DNA of 64,000 nt from NCBI RefSeq assembly GCF_035938995.1, contig NZ_DASZGI010000038.1, positions 1 to 64,000 on the forward strand, given 5' to 3'. The stretch comes from DASZGI01 sp035938995. GTDB taxonomy: Bacteria; Actinomycetota; Actinomycetes; Streptomycetales; Catenulisporaceae. Below the pieces are notes generated by a model. The model searched no databases. It saw nothing but the letters and a program-made list of their open reading frames with translations, and was not told the origin of the DNA. Shown piece after piece: positions 26,099-34,819 of the stretch (position 1 is its first letter; each line of letters begins with the position of its first letter). The translations under genes were made by a program, and so were the position numbers.

Positions 26099-26407
26099 TC
26101 AGCGAGCAGGCGGGTTCGTCGCGATCGCGGCGTCGATCTGCGCGGCCATGTCCAGGTCGCGGGCGGTCACCCGGCCCCCCACGTCGTGCGTGCTGAGCGC
26201 GAAGGTGAGGGTGCGCCAGCGGATGTCGATGTCGGGATGGTGCTTGGCCTGCTCGGCGAGCACGGCGACCACGTTGACCACGTGGATGGCCGCCGGGAAG
26301 TCCTCGGCGTCGTAAGTGCGGCGGATCGCCCCGCCGTCGAAGGTCCAGCCGTCCAGTCCCTTCAGCGCGCTTTCCACTGCGTCGCGGGAGAGGGGTTCAA
26401 TCTGCAC
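26099..26407 (-). CDS. 4a-hydroxytetrahydrobiopterin dehydratase (PCD/DCoH-like)
   Basis: A pterin-4a-carbinolamine dehydratase that regenerates the pterin cofactor of aromatic amino acid hydroxylases. The 102-residue protein has the conserved LDGW near residue 20 and the active-site block EQAKHHPDIDIRWRTLTFAL, followed by LTxHDxGG-type THDVGGRVTARDLDMA. GTG 26407 is set by an excellent AGGAGG site; the open frame upstream lies over the M48 protease gene and is rejected. The start overlaps the end of that gene by 11 bases, so the two may be cotranscribed. No hydroxylase is seen nearby. Confidence 0.9.
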   Translation of the reverse strand: MQIEPLSRDAVESALKGLDGWTFDGGAIRRTYDAEDFPAAIHVVNVVAVLAEQAKHHPDIDIRWRTLTFALSTHDVGGRVTARDLDMAAQIDAAIATNPPAR

Positions 26408-27737
26408 CGTTGCCTCCTGAGGTCGATTCGTCGGTCGCTGGGAGCGTTGGGACTGGTCGCTGGAGCTCTGTGACATTAGATGCTGAGTCGTTCGGTGCTG
26501 CTTGATCGGGCTCACCGTCCCGGTGGACGGCCACCGGCTGGATCGACACGGCGTTTTGGGCCGCCCACGTGCGGGCGTGGGCGATGCGGGCCGGGACCGG
26601 CGGGTGCGTTCCGGCCATCGCGAGCTCGAGTCGGCTCGGCCGCAGGTCGGCGACGCCGCGCACGGCCAGCGTGCGCCAGGTGGAGACCATGGCCGCCGGG
26701 TCGCGCGTCACATCCAGCGCGAAGCCGTCCGCGCGCGCCTCGACTCTGCGGCTATAGGCGTTGTACAGCGGTGTGCCGAAGCCGCCCAAAACGGTCGCGA
26801 GGGCGACGACCAGCGCCAGTGAGCGCGGGTCGGATGCCGCCCGCCAGGGGCCGGAGCCCGTCGCTGCGGCCGGGTCGATCCCGGCAGCGGCGAGCAGCCC
26901 GGTCCAGCGCAGCGCAGCGGCGAGGACCAGGGTGAGCACGGCCATTCCGGCGGCGCCGACCGCCGTCCCCGCCACGACGTCGCGCCGTTTGGCGTGGCCG
27001 AGTTCGTGCGCCGCGATGGCGGTGATCTCCTCGGGGGCGGCTTGGTCCACGGTCGTGTCCCAGACGACGATGCGTCGCGTACGGCCCATGCCGGAGACGT
27101 AGGCGTTCATCGAGTTGGTGCGCCGCGAGGCGTCGCTGACCAGGATGTCGCGCACCGCGACGCCGGTGGTCGCGGCGAGGGCGAGCAGGCGCTCGCGTAG
27201 CGGTCCGGCCGGCATGGGGGAGAACCGGTTGAACACGGGCTCGAGGACGATCGGAACCAGGAAGGAGACCAGGAAGACGAAACCGGCGGCCGCGGCCGCC
27301 GCGGCGAGCCACCAGGTGCCGGGCAGCGCCCGCATCAGCCCGTAGAACCCGGTCGAGACCCCCGCCAGCAGGACAACGCCGATGAGGAAGCCCTTGACCG
27401 CGTCGAGCCAGAACAGCCGCCAGGACCGGTTGGACAGCCCCCAGGACCTGTTGGCGATCTCGAACCTGGCCGCCAGCGGCAGGCCGACCACGCTCAGCAC
27501 GAGGTCGAGCGCGACCGCCCCGAGCGCGGCCGTCGCGGCCCAGCCGCCACCGGCTATCCGGCCGGCCGCGTGGATCAGGTGCGCGCCGAGCGCGGTGAAT
27601 CCGAGGACGCACACCGCCGCCAGGTCGATCGCCGCCGAGACGATGCGCAGCGGGAGCATCGCGCGCTTGCGCCGCCGCGACCGCTCGATCTGGGCCGGGG
27701 TGAAGTCGTCCTCCAACGCGTATTGCACGCCGCCCAT
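26397..27737 (-). CDS. M48-family membrane metalloprotease (Ste24/HtpX-like)
   Basis: An integral membrane zinc protease of about 446 residues. Several hydrophobic helices (about residues 30-70, 75-95, 110-135, 150-175) precede the catalytic AAHELGHAKRRD (HExxH). The third zinc ligand is probably the Glu in SRRVEARADGFALDV, and SDASRRTNSMNAYVSGMG is typical of CAAX-protease-like members. Further helices lie around residues 260-330, and there is a polar C-terminal tail. ATG 27737 is chosen; TTG 27758 is an alternative. Such enzymes handle damaged membrane proteins. The gene precedes the PCD gene with an overlap. Confidence 0.87.
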   Translation of the reverse strand: MGGVQYALEDDFTPAQIERSRRRKRAMLPLRIVSAAIDLAAVCVLGFTALGAHLIHAAGRIAGGGWAATAALGAVALDLVLSVVGLPLAARFEIANRSWGLSNRSWRLFWLDAVKGFLIGVVLLAGVSTGFYGLMRALPGTWWLAAAAAAAGFVFLVSFLVPIVLEPVFNRFSPMPAGPLRERLLALAATTGVAVRDILVSDASRRTNSMNAYVSGMGRTRRIVVWDTTVDQAAPEEITAIAAHELGHAKRRDVVAGTAVGAAGMAVLTLVLAAALRWTGLLAAAGIDPAAATGSGPWRAASDPRSLALVVALATVLGGFGTPLYNAYSRRVEARADGFALDVTRDPAAMVSTWRTLAVRGVADLRPSRLELAMAGTHPPVPARIAHARTWAAQNAVSIQPVAVHRDGEPDQAAPNDSASNVTELQRPVPTLPATDESTSGGNGAD

Positions 27738-27853
27738 TCTCTCGCCGGAGGCCTCCAAATGCCCCTCTTCGGCGTAACCGGAGCGGCGGAAAAAGCTCGT
27801 GCAGCGCCGAACGCGCCCGCTCGTCGGCCACCGCGCGGCTTGACGCGGTTTCG

Positions 27854-27890
27854 CTGTGAAAGATCACAGTGCCGCGCGGTAAAGTTACCG
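27854..27890. promoter_or_regulatory. Two adjacent palindromes between the M48 and GMC genes
   Basis: CTGTGA-AAGA-TCACAG (27854-27869) and CGGTAA-AG-TTACCG (27877-27890), both perfect. They lie in the divergent promoter region, 69 to 105 bases before the GMC oxidoreductase start, and are likely regulator-binding sites. The first looks like a CRP site but its spacer is two bases too short. Confidence 0.5.
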
Positions 27891-27958
27891 TCAAGTAGCT
27901 ACCCGCTTGTGACGTTTGGGCATGGTAGGGCCCCACGACTCGCCTTACGATCCGACCC

Positions 27959-29689
27959 ATGACTGGTGACGCGGAACAGCCGCAGGGCGATTTCGACTAC
28001 GACGTCCTGGTCGTCGGCTCCGGCTTCGGCGGCTCGGTGACGGCGCTGCGGCTCACCGAGAAGGGCTACCGCGTGGGCGTCCTCGAGGCGGGCCGCCGGT
28101 TCGCCGACCACGAGTTCGCCGAGAACTCGTGGCACCTCAAGGAGTTTCTGTTCGCCCCGGGGCTCGGCATGACCGGGATCCAGCGCATCCACCGGCTCGA
28201 CAACGCGCTGATCCTGGCCGGCGCGGGCGTCGGCGGCGGCTCGCTGGTCTACGCGAACACCCTCTACCGGCCGCTGCCCGCGTTCTTCCGGGACCGGCAG
28301 TGGCGGGACATCGCCGACTGGGAGGCGGAACTCGGTCCCTACTACGACCAGGCGCAGCGCATGCTCGGCGTCGTGACATATCAGCGCACGACGCCCGCCG
28401 ACGTCGAGTTGCGGCGCGTCGCGGAACAGATGGGCGTCGGCGGGACGTACCACAAGGCTCCCGTGGGAGTGTTCTTCGGCACCGGCGACGAGCCCGAGGG
28501 CACCTCGGTGCCCGACCCGTTCTTCGGCGGCGCCGGACCGAGCCGCCGGACCTGCACGCACTGCGGCGAGTGCATGACCGGCTGCCGCCACAACGCCAAG
28601 AACACCCTCGTCAAGAACTACCTCTACCTCGCCGAGAAGAACGGCGCCGAGATCCATCCGCTGCGCACCGTCGTCGACGTCGTCCCGCTCGACGGCGGCG
28701 GATACCGGGTGACGGCCGCCGCGACCGGCAAGCGCTCGAAGAAAGCGCGCCGCGTCTACACGGCCGAGCAGGTGGTGTTCTCGGCAGGGGCCTACAACAC
28801 CCAGAAGCTGTTGCACCGCCTGCGCTTCACCGGCCGCCTGCCCGGCTTGTCGACCGCGCTCGGCGAACTCACCCGCACCAACTCCGAGGCCCTGCTCGGC
28901 GCCTCCGCGACCGACGACCGGACGAACTTCTCCGAAGGCGTGGCCATCACCTCGTCGATCCATCCGGACGCGAATACGCACATCGAACCGGTGCGCTACG
29001 GCCGGGGCAGCAACTCGATGAGCCTCCTGCGCGTGCCGCTGACCGACGGCGGCGGCCGGATTCCGCGACTGCTCAAGGCGTTCGGCGAGATCGCGCGGCA
29101 TCCGCGCTACGCCCCGCGCCTGCTCACGACGCACAAGTTCGCCGAGCGCACGGTGATCCTGCTGGTCATGCAGTCCCTGGACAACTCGCTCAGCGCCTAC
29201 CCGCACCGCACCCTGTTCGGCCGCGTCAAGATCAAGAGCCGACAGGGGCACGGCGAGCCGAACCCGGACTGGATCCCGGCCGCCAACCAAGCAGCCCGGC
29301 TGCTCGCGGACAACATCAAGGGAGTCCCCGGCGGTACGGTCGGCGACCTGTTCGGCATGCCGCTGACCGCGCACATCCTCGGCGGCTGCGTCCTCGGCGC
29401 CGACCCTCGGACCGGTGTCGTCGACCCCTACCATCGGGTCTTCGGATATGAGGGCTTACACGTCGTGGACGGCTCGGCAGTCCCGGCGAATCTGGGCGTG
29501 AACCCCGCGCTGACCATCACGGCGATGGCGGAGCGGGCGATGGCGATGTGGCCCAACAAGGGCGACGCAGACGCCCGCCCGCGCCCCGACGAGGCCTATC
29601 GGAAGGTCGTCCCGGTCGCGCCGCACCATCCGGCGGTGCCGGAGGCCGCCCCGGGCGCGCTACGCCTCCCGATCGTCGGCGTGTCCTGA
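27959..29689 (+). CDS. GMC-family FAD oxidoreductase (cholesterol oxidase-like)
   Basis: A flavin enzyme of 576 residues. The N-terminal FAD-binding motif is VLVVGSGFGGSVTALRL, followed by LEAGRR and AGAGVGGGSLVYANTLY. The C-terminal signature HVVDGSAVPANLGVNPALTITAMAERAM carries the His-Asn region used by GMC oxidases. The middle holds a Cys cluster, CTHCGECMTGCRHNAKNT, like that of the ChoD-type dehydrogenases of mycobacteria, not the secreted cholesterol oxidases. There is no signal peptide. The substrate, perhaps a sterol or other polycyclic alcohol, is not proven. ATG 27959. The 3' end overlaps the next gene tail-to-tail by 30 bases. Confidence 0.87.
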   Translation: MTGDAEQPQGDFDYDVLVVGSGFGGSVTALRLTEKGYRVGVLEAGRRFADHEFAENSWHLKEFLFAPGLGMTGIQRIHRLDNALILAGAGVGGGSLVYANTLYRPLPAFFRDRQWRDIADWEAELGPYYDQAQRMLGVVTYQRTTPADVELRRVAEQMGVGGTYHKAPVGVFFGTGDEPEGTSVPDPFFGGAGPSRRTCTHCGECMTGCRHNAKNTLVKNYLYLAEKNGAEIHPLRTVVDVVPLDGGGYRVTAAATGKRSKKARRVYTAEQVVFSAGAYNTQKLLHRLRFTGRLPGLSTALGELTRTNSEALLGASATDDRTNFSEGVAITSSIHPDANTHIEPVRYGRGSNSMSLLRVPLTDGGGRIPRLLKAFGEIARHPRYAPRLLTTHKFAERTVILLVMQSLDNSLSAYPHRTLFGRVKIKSRQGHGEPNPDWIPAANQAARLLADNIKGVPGGTVGDLFGMPLTAHILGGCVLGADPRTGVVDPYHRVFGYEGLHVVDGSAVPANLGVNPALTITAMAERAMAMWPNKGDADARPRPDEAYRKVVPVAPHHPAVPEAAPGALRLPIVGVS

Positions 29690-30193
29690 TAACGCCGGTT
29701 GCGCCGACGCTGACGCTGACACGGTGGCCGTCTGTCCCGGCTCCGGCGGCGGGAAGTCATCGCCCAGCCTGAAGGCGAACTGCGACGGCCCGTTCTCGCG
29801 CAGGTAGACCAGCCGCTCTTGGGCCTCCGCGACGGTGGGCCGGTGCCCGGCCGGCACCCACCACAGCGCCGTCACCGCCTCGTCGAGCCGCTCGAACCAC
29901 TCGCGCCGCCGTCTCAGCACCGCGCGATGGCCGTCGCCGTACACGAAATCGAACAGCGCGAGCGGGCTCGTCCACACCGAGGCGTTCACGATCAGCCACT
30001 CGTCGTCGAAGATCCGCAGCGCCGTCGCGTCCGAGCCGCTGTCCGAGACGAGCCGCCACACGAAGCCGGGCGCGGCCTCCGCGAGCGCGTTGACCCGCTC
30101 GAGCCCGGCGACGAAGTCCGCCAGCCGCGGCGAGTCGAGGGGTTCGAGGAGCCGCGCGATGTTCACCTGGGCGAGTTCGAAGGCTTGGTCCAC
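29660..30193 (-). CDS. DUF3291 family protein
   Basis: A 177-residue protein matching the DUF3291 pattern: FELAQVNIARLLEPLDSPRL at the start, GFVWRLVSDSG, VWTSPLALFDFVYGDGHRA, FERLDEAVTALWWVPAGHRP and ERLVYLRENGPSQFAF. The fold is related to the monooxygenase-like dimeric alpha/beta barrel, but no function is established. GTG 30193. The final 30 bases overlap the GMC gene on the other strand. It is divergent from the hydrolase gene downstream of 30424. Confidence 0.85.
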   Translation of the reverse strand: MDQAFELAQVNIARLLEPLDSPRLADFVAGLERVNALAEAAPGFVWRLVSDSGSDATALRIFDDEWLIVNASVWTSPLALFDFVYGDGHRAVLRRRREWFERLDEAVTALWWVPAGHRPTVAEAQERLVYLRENGPSQFAFRLGDDFPPPEPGQTATVSASASAQPALSGHADDREA

Positions 30194-30345
30194 CGGCTCA
30201 CGGTAACTTCCGCCCCGGTTCCGCGCCCCTGAATATCGGTTCGGAGGTGGACCGCGGCCGGCACCGTCCCCGGCTACGCCGCCGATCCCTCCGGAGCGCT
30301 GCGCTCCTCGACCTTCTACTTCAAGACCCTTTCAATGCCGGATCG

Positions 30346-30408
30346 CGGACGGTCCGATCTGGCATGATGCGAGAAATCCGGCGCGGAGCCCCGGCGCCGG
30401 ACGGTCCG
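30346..30408. promoter_or_regulatory. Two copies of the palindrome CGGACGGTCCG
   Basis: The 11-base palindrome CGGAC-G-GTCCG occurs at 30346-30356 and 30398-30408, each within the 12-base direct repeat GGACGGTCCGAT, 52 bases apart. The second ends 15 bases before the hydrolase start. They look like paired operator sites; the regulator is unknown. Confidence 0.4.
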
Positions 30409-30423
30409 ATGGGAGGACGCGCA

Positions 30424-31296
30424 ATGCCCCGAGCCGAGGCCAACGGCATCGAACTCGAGTACGACACCTTCGGCGACCCGGCGGATCCCACCCTCCTGCT
30501 GATCATGGGCCTGGGCACGCAGCTGACCGGGTGGCCGCCGGAGTTCTGCCGGCTGCTGGCCGGGCGGGGCTTCCACGTGGTGCGGTTCGACAACCGGGAC
30601 ATCGGGCTGTCCACCCAGTTCGACCACCTGCCGACCCCCGACCTGTTCGCGATCATGACGGGCGACGCGTCCACCGCGCCGTACCTGCTCGAAGACTTCG
30701 CCCACGACGCGGCCGGGCTGCTCGACGCGCTCGGCGTGGACCGCGCGCACATCGTCGGCGCCTCGATGGGCGGCATGATCGCACAGGAGTTGGTGATGAA
30801 GTACCCCAAGCGGGTGCTGTCGCTGTGCTCGATCATGTCGACCACCGGCGACCGCGCGGTGGGCCAGCCGAGCGCGGCGGCGATGGCGGCTCTGCTCCTG
30901 CCCGCCGCTACTGACCGCGCTGGCGCGGTCGAGCGGGGCGTCAAGGTGCTCAAGGTGATCAGCTCGCCCGGGTATCCGCCGACGGAGCAGTGGATGCGCG
31001 AGCGGACCGGCGAGGGCTACGACCGCGCCTACCGCCCGGCGGGCGGCATGCGCCAGCTCGCGGCGCTCGTCGCCTCCCCGGACCGCACCCCGGCGCTGCG
31101 CGAGGTGACCGTGCCGACCGTCGTGATCCACGGCGAGGCGGACCAGCTGGTCGACGTCAGCGGCGGCAAGGCGACCGCGGCGGCGATCCCGGGGGCCGAA
31201 CTGGTGCTGTACCCCGGCCTGGGACACGACCTGCCCGAAGCGCTGTGGACGCCGATTATCGACGTCATCGCGCGCAACGCCGCCCGCGCCGGCTAA
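30424..31296 (+). CDS. Alpha/beta hydrolase
   Basis: A 290-residue hydrolase of the fold-family that includes esterases and epoxide hydrolase-like enzymes. It shows LLLIMGLGTQLTGWP (oxyanion region), FDNRDIGLST, the nucleophile elbow VGASMGGMIAQEL (Ser), the acid in VVIHGEADQLVD and the His in YPGLGHDLPEALW. ATG 30424 has a GGGAGGAC ribosome site; the open frame extends to 30247 without similarity. Its substrate is unknown. It is divergent from the DUF3291 gene. Confidence 0.88.
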   Translation: MPRAEANGIELEYDTFGDPADPTLLLIMGLGTQLTGWPPEFCRLLAGRGFHVVRFDNRDIGLSTQFDHLPTPDLFAIMTGDASTAPYLLEDFAHDAAGLLDALGVDRAHIVGASMGGMIAQELVMKYPKRVLSLCSIMSTTGDRAVGQPSAAAMAALLLPAATDRAGAVERGVKVLKVISSPGYPPTEQWMRERTGEGYDRAYRPAGGMRQLAALVASPDRTPALREVTVPTVVIHGEADQLVDVSGGKATAAAIPGAELVLYPGLGHDLPEALWTPIIDVIARNAARAG

Positions 31297-31378
31297 GCGT
31301 CCGCGCAGACCCTCACGCCGCCCGCAGGATCCTCGACCGACCGACCGAACGCGGCCCGGTCTGGCAGACTCGATCTCC

Positions 31379-31879
31379 ATGACGTCTCCAACGCCGCAGC
31401 AGCAGGATCTGCAAGAGCCGAACGAGTGGTTCGCGTCGCTGCCGAAAGTGGCGCTGTCCGCGAACGCGGTCCTGCGCGACGAGTCCGGGTGGATCGCCTT
31501 GGTGCGCAACACCTACCGCAACGGCTGGTCCCTTCCCGGCGGCGTGGTGGACGACAACGAGCCTCCGGCGGCGGCCTGCGCGCGCGAGCTGGAGGAGGAG
31601 CTGGGTTTCCGCGTCGCCGAGGTCGGGCCGCTGCTCGCGGTGCAGTGGGCGCGGCGCTCGCCCGGCAGCTCGATGCAGTTCCTGAGCCTCACCTTCGACG
31701 TCGGGGTGTGCGAGGACCCGGCGGATCTGGTCGCGCAGCCCGATGAGATCGCCGAGATCGGGTTCTTCCCGATCGACAAGCTTCCCGACGGCACCCGTCC
31801 GTTCATCGCCCGCCGACTGCGCGCGATTCATAAGGCAGAGGGCGCGTTGGTCTACCTCGAAGAGACGGCCGCGGCTTAA
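31379..31879 (+). CDS. NUDIX hydrolase
   Basis: A 166-residue NUDIX protein. The Nudix box is present from GGVVDDNEPPAAACARELEEELGF, with RELEEELGF matching the REUXEEXGU core. Such enzymes cleave nucleoside diphosphate derivatives; this one cannot be assigned a substrate. ATG 31379. It is about 80 bases after the hydrolase gene and may be cotranscribed with it. Confidence 0.9.
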   Translation: MTSPTPQQQDLQEPNEWFASLPKVALSANAVLRDESGWIALVRNTYRNGWSLPGGVVDDNEPPAAACARELEEELGFRVAEVGPLLAVQWARRSPGSSMQFLSLTFDVGVCEDPADLVAQPDEIAEIGFFPIDKLPDGTRPFIARRLRAIHKAEGALVYLEETAAA

Positions 31880-31938
31880 CGGGCACGGTGTTAATAGGCG
31901 CTGTGTAGCGGGCCCGTTGTGGTGGCTGGGGCTCCGGT

Positions 31939-32769
31939 TCAGTCGCCGGAGTTGCCGTTGCCGCCGCCGTTGGTGGGGCTCGCCTGTACGGCCTGGCCGT
32001 TCATCCCGGTCCCGGCGATGAGGGTGGCGATCAGATTGCCGTCGCCGTCCGGATCGCGTCGTACCCGGGCCCACACGACGGCGCCCGGGACCAGGTCGGA
32101 CGGCGAGAACGGCTGCGCCTGCGTGCCGAACTGGGTCTGCGAGTTGACCTGCACGGTCACGGTCGCGCCCCGGGTGGTGGTCGCCGTGAACGAGGTGTTG
32201 CCGACGTCGATGACGGACAGCATCGTCAGAGTTCCGCGAGCGGTGGTCATCGGCATCTGAGATGGCTGGGTCGAGGAGCCGTTACCGCCCGAGCCCATGT
32301 CGGTGCCGGAGCTGGGGCCGGACCCCATGTTCGGCGAGGAATCCGTACTCGAACTCATCCCCGGGTTACCGGCACTGGCGCCGGCGCCGCTGCTCGCGCT
32401 GGGGCTCGGCGCCATCGTCGGCGGCACCGCAGCCGTCGCCTGCGTGCCTCCGGAAGGTCGCGTCGCCGCATACACGCCGGCGCCGAGTCCGACCACGAAC
32501 AAGACCATCCCGACGAACACGACCGTCGAGCGCAGCTTTCCCCTGCCACTCGGCGGCGGAGGGGTCACGCCGCCGACCAGCCTGGTCGGCTCGGTCCCGT
32601 ATTCGTACCCGTAGCCCGGGCTGTATTCGTACTCGTGGATCGGAGCCGTGGCCTCGTAGCCGTCGGCCTCCTGCTCCGCCATCCGCCGCGCCCGCAGCGC
32701 GTCGAAGTCCGCGAGCGGATCCTGTCCGGCGCGCGACGCGCCGAGGCCGCGCTCGTCGTGATTCGACAC
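31939..32769 (-). CDS. Single-span membrane protein with extracellular DUF5666-like domain
   Basis: A 276-residue protein. A cytoplasmic acidic N-terminus of about 75 residues with Tyr/Glu/Gly repeats (EYEYSPGYGYEYG) leads to a membrane helix (TVVFVGMVLFVVGLGAGVYA). A Ser/Gly/Met-rich linker and a beta-rich domain follow (GTLTMLSVIDVGNTSFTA, VTVQVNSQTQFG, VPGAVVWARVRRDPDGDG), resembling DUF5666. GTG 32769 is set by GGAGAAGG upstream; GTG 32787 is the alternative. Function is unknown; a cell-envelope role is likely from topology. Confidence 0.7.
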   Translation of the reverse strand: MSNHDERGLGASRAGQDPLADFDALRARRMAEQEADGYEATAPIHEYEYSPGYGYEYGTEPTRLVGGVTPPPPSGRGKLRSTVVFVGMVLFVVGLGAGVYAATRPSGGTQATAAVPPTMAPSPSASSGAGASAGNPGMSSSTDSSPNMGSGPSSGTDMGSGGNGSSTQPSQMPMTTARGTLTMLSVIDVGNTSFTATTTRGATVTVQVNSQTQFGTQAQPFSPSDLVPGAVVWARVRRDPDGDGNLIATLIAGTGMNGQAVQASPTNGGGNGNSGD

Positions 32770-33225
32770 GGAAGATACCTTCTCCACTCGACAAACTCTG
32801 ACCTGGCAAGTGCACCGCGCACGCCGTAAGCACGACGTCAGCGCGCTGCATCAAAGGATCAAAGGCACGCAGCGCGCTGCGCTTTCCCGCCGGCATCCCG
32901 TAGGCACGAAAACGCTTTGCGGTCGGTTCACCGTTGTGTGACCCTGATCCGGCACGGCCGCACTGCGGCCCGGTCGATGGAGTGATCCGCCCCCCGTGCT
33001 GAGCTGAGGACCACGCCGGGCGTCCAGCCCTGACCTCGACTTCCGCGCCGTTCCGGCCCCGCTCCTCCGAGCAGGTGGTCGGCGTCGCGCCCGTCCTCGC
33101 ATCCAAGCTCGCCCTTTCCGGCTTCGGATTCCCACGCATCCTCCGCATCGCCGGGGGAGTGCGACAAGGTCACGCTGCGCGTTCCGGCGTCCCGCCCCGC
33201 ATCCACCACCGGCGAAGGACGCACC
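32770..33225. other. Intergenic region upstream of the DUF5666-like gene and the ABC-F remnant
   Basis: 456 bases with no supported gene. The palindrome CAGCGCGCTG occurs twice (32839-32848 and 32870-32879), centres 31 bases apart, with the tandem ATCAAAGG-ATCAAAGG between them (32850-32865). It lies 70-110 bases before the DUF5666-like start and could be an operator region. Confidence 0.4.
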
Positions 33226-34225
33226 GTGCCCCGTACTTTTCTCAAAGCCCAGTCGCTCGCGCACCACTACGACGGCGAGACCCTCTTCGCGGGGGTGGAT
33301 CTCGTCCTGAACCCCGGCGACCGCGTCGGCCTCGTCGGGCCGAACGGCGTCGGCAAGTCCACCCTCCTGGCCATCCTCGCCGGGCGCCTCAAGCCGGTTC
33401 CCCGGCGCGGTCCTGCTCGTCACCCACGACCGAGCGCTGCTCGACCGGGCGGTCACGCGGATCATCGAGCTCGACGGCATCCACGAGGAACCGCAGTACT
33501 ACGAGGGCGGATACACCGCCTACCGCGAGGAGAAGGCGCACCGCTGGCGGACGCTGCTGCTCGACTTTGAGGCGCAGGAGAAATACCGCAGACGCCTGGA
33601 GGCCGACATCGAGCGGACGAAGGACCAGGCTGACAGCACCGAACAGGCGACCAGGAACGACAAACTGCGCCGCTACGCCAAGAAAGTCGCGAAGAAGGCC
33701 AAGGCGCGCGAGCGCCGGCTCGAACGGCAGATCCAGTCGATCCGGTGGATCGAGCAGCGCGCGTTGGCCGACGAGGCCGACCCGGACGCAGGCGTCGCCG
33801 TCCGCGGTGAGGTCGGCATGCTGCCTCAGACCCATGACACGCTGCGCACCGGCACGACCGTGCTCGACTTCTTCCGTAGCCGCGTTCCCGTATACGCCGA
33901 GGACGCCGAGCGGCTCCTCGACGCCCATCTGTTCGGGCCGCACCAGTGGACTGCACGGCTGAGCGACCTCTCCGACGGCGAGCTGCGCAGACTGTTGCTG
34001 GCCGTCCTGGTCAACAGCCCGCAGCGGATCCTCGCTCTCGACGAGCCGACCAATTACCTCGACTTCGACGCGCTCGACGTGATCGAGGAAGCGCTGCGGG
34101 CCTATCGCGGCACGCTGCTGATGGTCACGCACGATCGCTACTTTGCCGAGCGCATCGGGATCTCCCGGCACTGGAGGTTCACCGGCGGCCGAGTCGTCGA
34201 CGACTGTGTGATCGGTGCTGTGTAA
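33226..34225 (+). pseudogene. ABC-F ATPase gene with two internal deletions and a frame change
   Basis: ABC-F proteins are soluble twin-ATPase ribosome factors, often for antibiotic resistance. The start frame has an intact Walker A of domain 1 (LVGPNGVGKSTLLAILAGRLKP). At about 33395 the family sequence jumps, in another frame, to FPGAVLLVTHDRALLDR, the domain 1 H-loop; the Q-loop, signature and Walker B of domain 1 are missing. The linker follows, but after QSIRWIEQRAL it jumps to DPDAGVAVRGEVGMLPQ, so the Walker A of domain 2 is missing. Domain 2 keeps its signature (LSDGELRRLLLA), Walker B (ILALDEPTNYLDF) and H-loop. It is unlikely to be functional. Confidence 0.85.
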
Positions 34226-34271
34226 TCGGCGCCATGTGACCGGTGTTGTGTGACGGGCGCTGTGTGACCGG

Positions 34272-34733
34272 CTAGGTCCCCGGGCGCACCGGACTCCACG
34301 GCAGCGGTGAGGAGAGCACCATCGTCGACGACGGCTGGCCGTGATCGGCGAGGCGGTCGATCAGCGCCTCGAATTCGGCCATCGACCCGACCGCGATCCG
34401 CAGCAGGCAGCAGGCGTCCCCGGTCAGCCGGTGCACCTCCAGGATCTCGGGGCTGCGCTCGATCGTCTCGGGGTGGCGCAGCAGGCAGCGCGGGCCGTAG
34501 CAGGCCATCCGCACAAGCGCGGCGACGGTACGTCCGGCGCGCACGGGGTCGACGTGCGCGTGGTACCCGGTGATCACGCCGGCCGCTTCGAGCCGCCGCA
34601 CTCGCTCGGCAACGGCCGGCGCAGAGAGGTTGACCCGCCGCGCCAGCTCGTTGAAGGACAGCCGCGCGTCCTGCTGCAACTCGTCGAGCAGCCGCCAGTC
34701 GATCTCATCTGGAAAGTCCAACCTGACTGACAC
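34272..34733 (-). CDS. Lrp/AsnC-family transcriptional regulator
   Basis: A 153-residue feast/famine regulator. The N-terminal helix-turn-helix (ARLSFNELARRVNLSAPAVAERVRRLEAAGVI) and the C-terminal RAM domain (EILEVHRLTGDACCLLRIAVGS) are clear. Such proteins bind amino acids. GTG 34733 is the first start with family similarity; the upstream frame to 34832 lies across the next promoter. It is divergent from the tryptophan dioxygenase-like gene, with a palindrome between the two, and may regulate it in response to an amino acid such as tryptophan. Confidence 0.9.
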   Translation of the reverse strand: MSVRLDFPDEIDWRLLDELQQDARLSFNELARRVNLSAPAVAERVRRLEAAGVITGYHAHVDPVRAGRTVAALVRMACYGPRCLLRHPETIERSPEILEVHRLTGDACCLLRIAVGSMAEFEALIDRLADHGQPSSTMVLSSPLPWSPVRPGT

Positions 34734-34752
34734 CTTGCAATCGTAAATCGAA

Positions 34753-34780
34753 AATGGCCGCGACGCCCACAACGGCCATT
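34753..34780. promoter_or_regulatory. Dyad between the Lrp regulator and the TDO-like gene
   Basis: AATGGCCG, N12, CGGCCATT (34753-34760 and 34773-34780), a perfect 8-bp inverted repeat centred in the 86-base divergent region. It is a candidate binding site for the Lrp regulator. Confidence 0.45.
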
Positions 34781-34819
34781 CCGCGTCTTCGCTCGCCGTA
34801 GTTCCATGGAGAGGTGTCA

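Noticed and set aside
27854..27869. Possible CRP site before the GMC gene
   Set aside because: CRP half-sites need a six-base spacer (TGTGA-N6-TCACA); here it is four.
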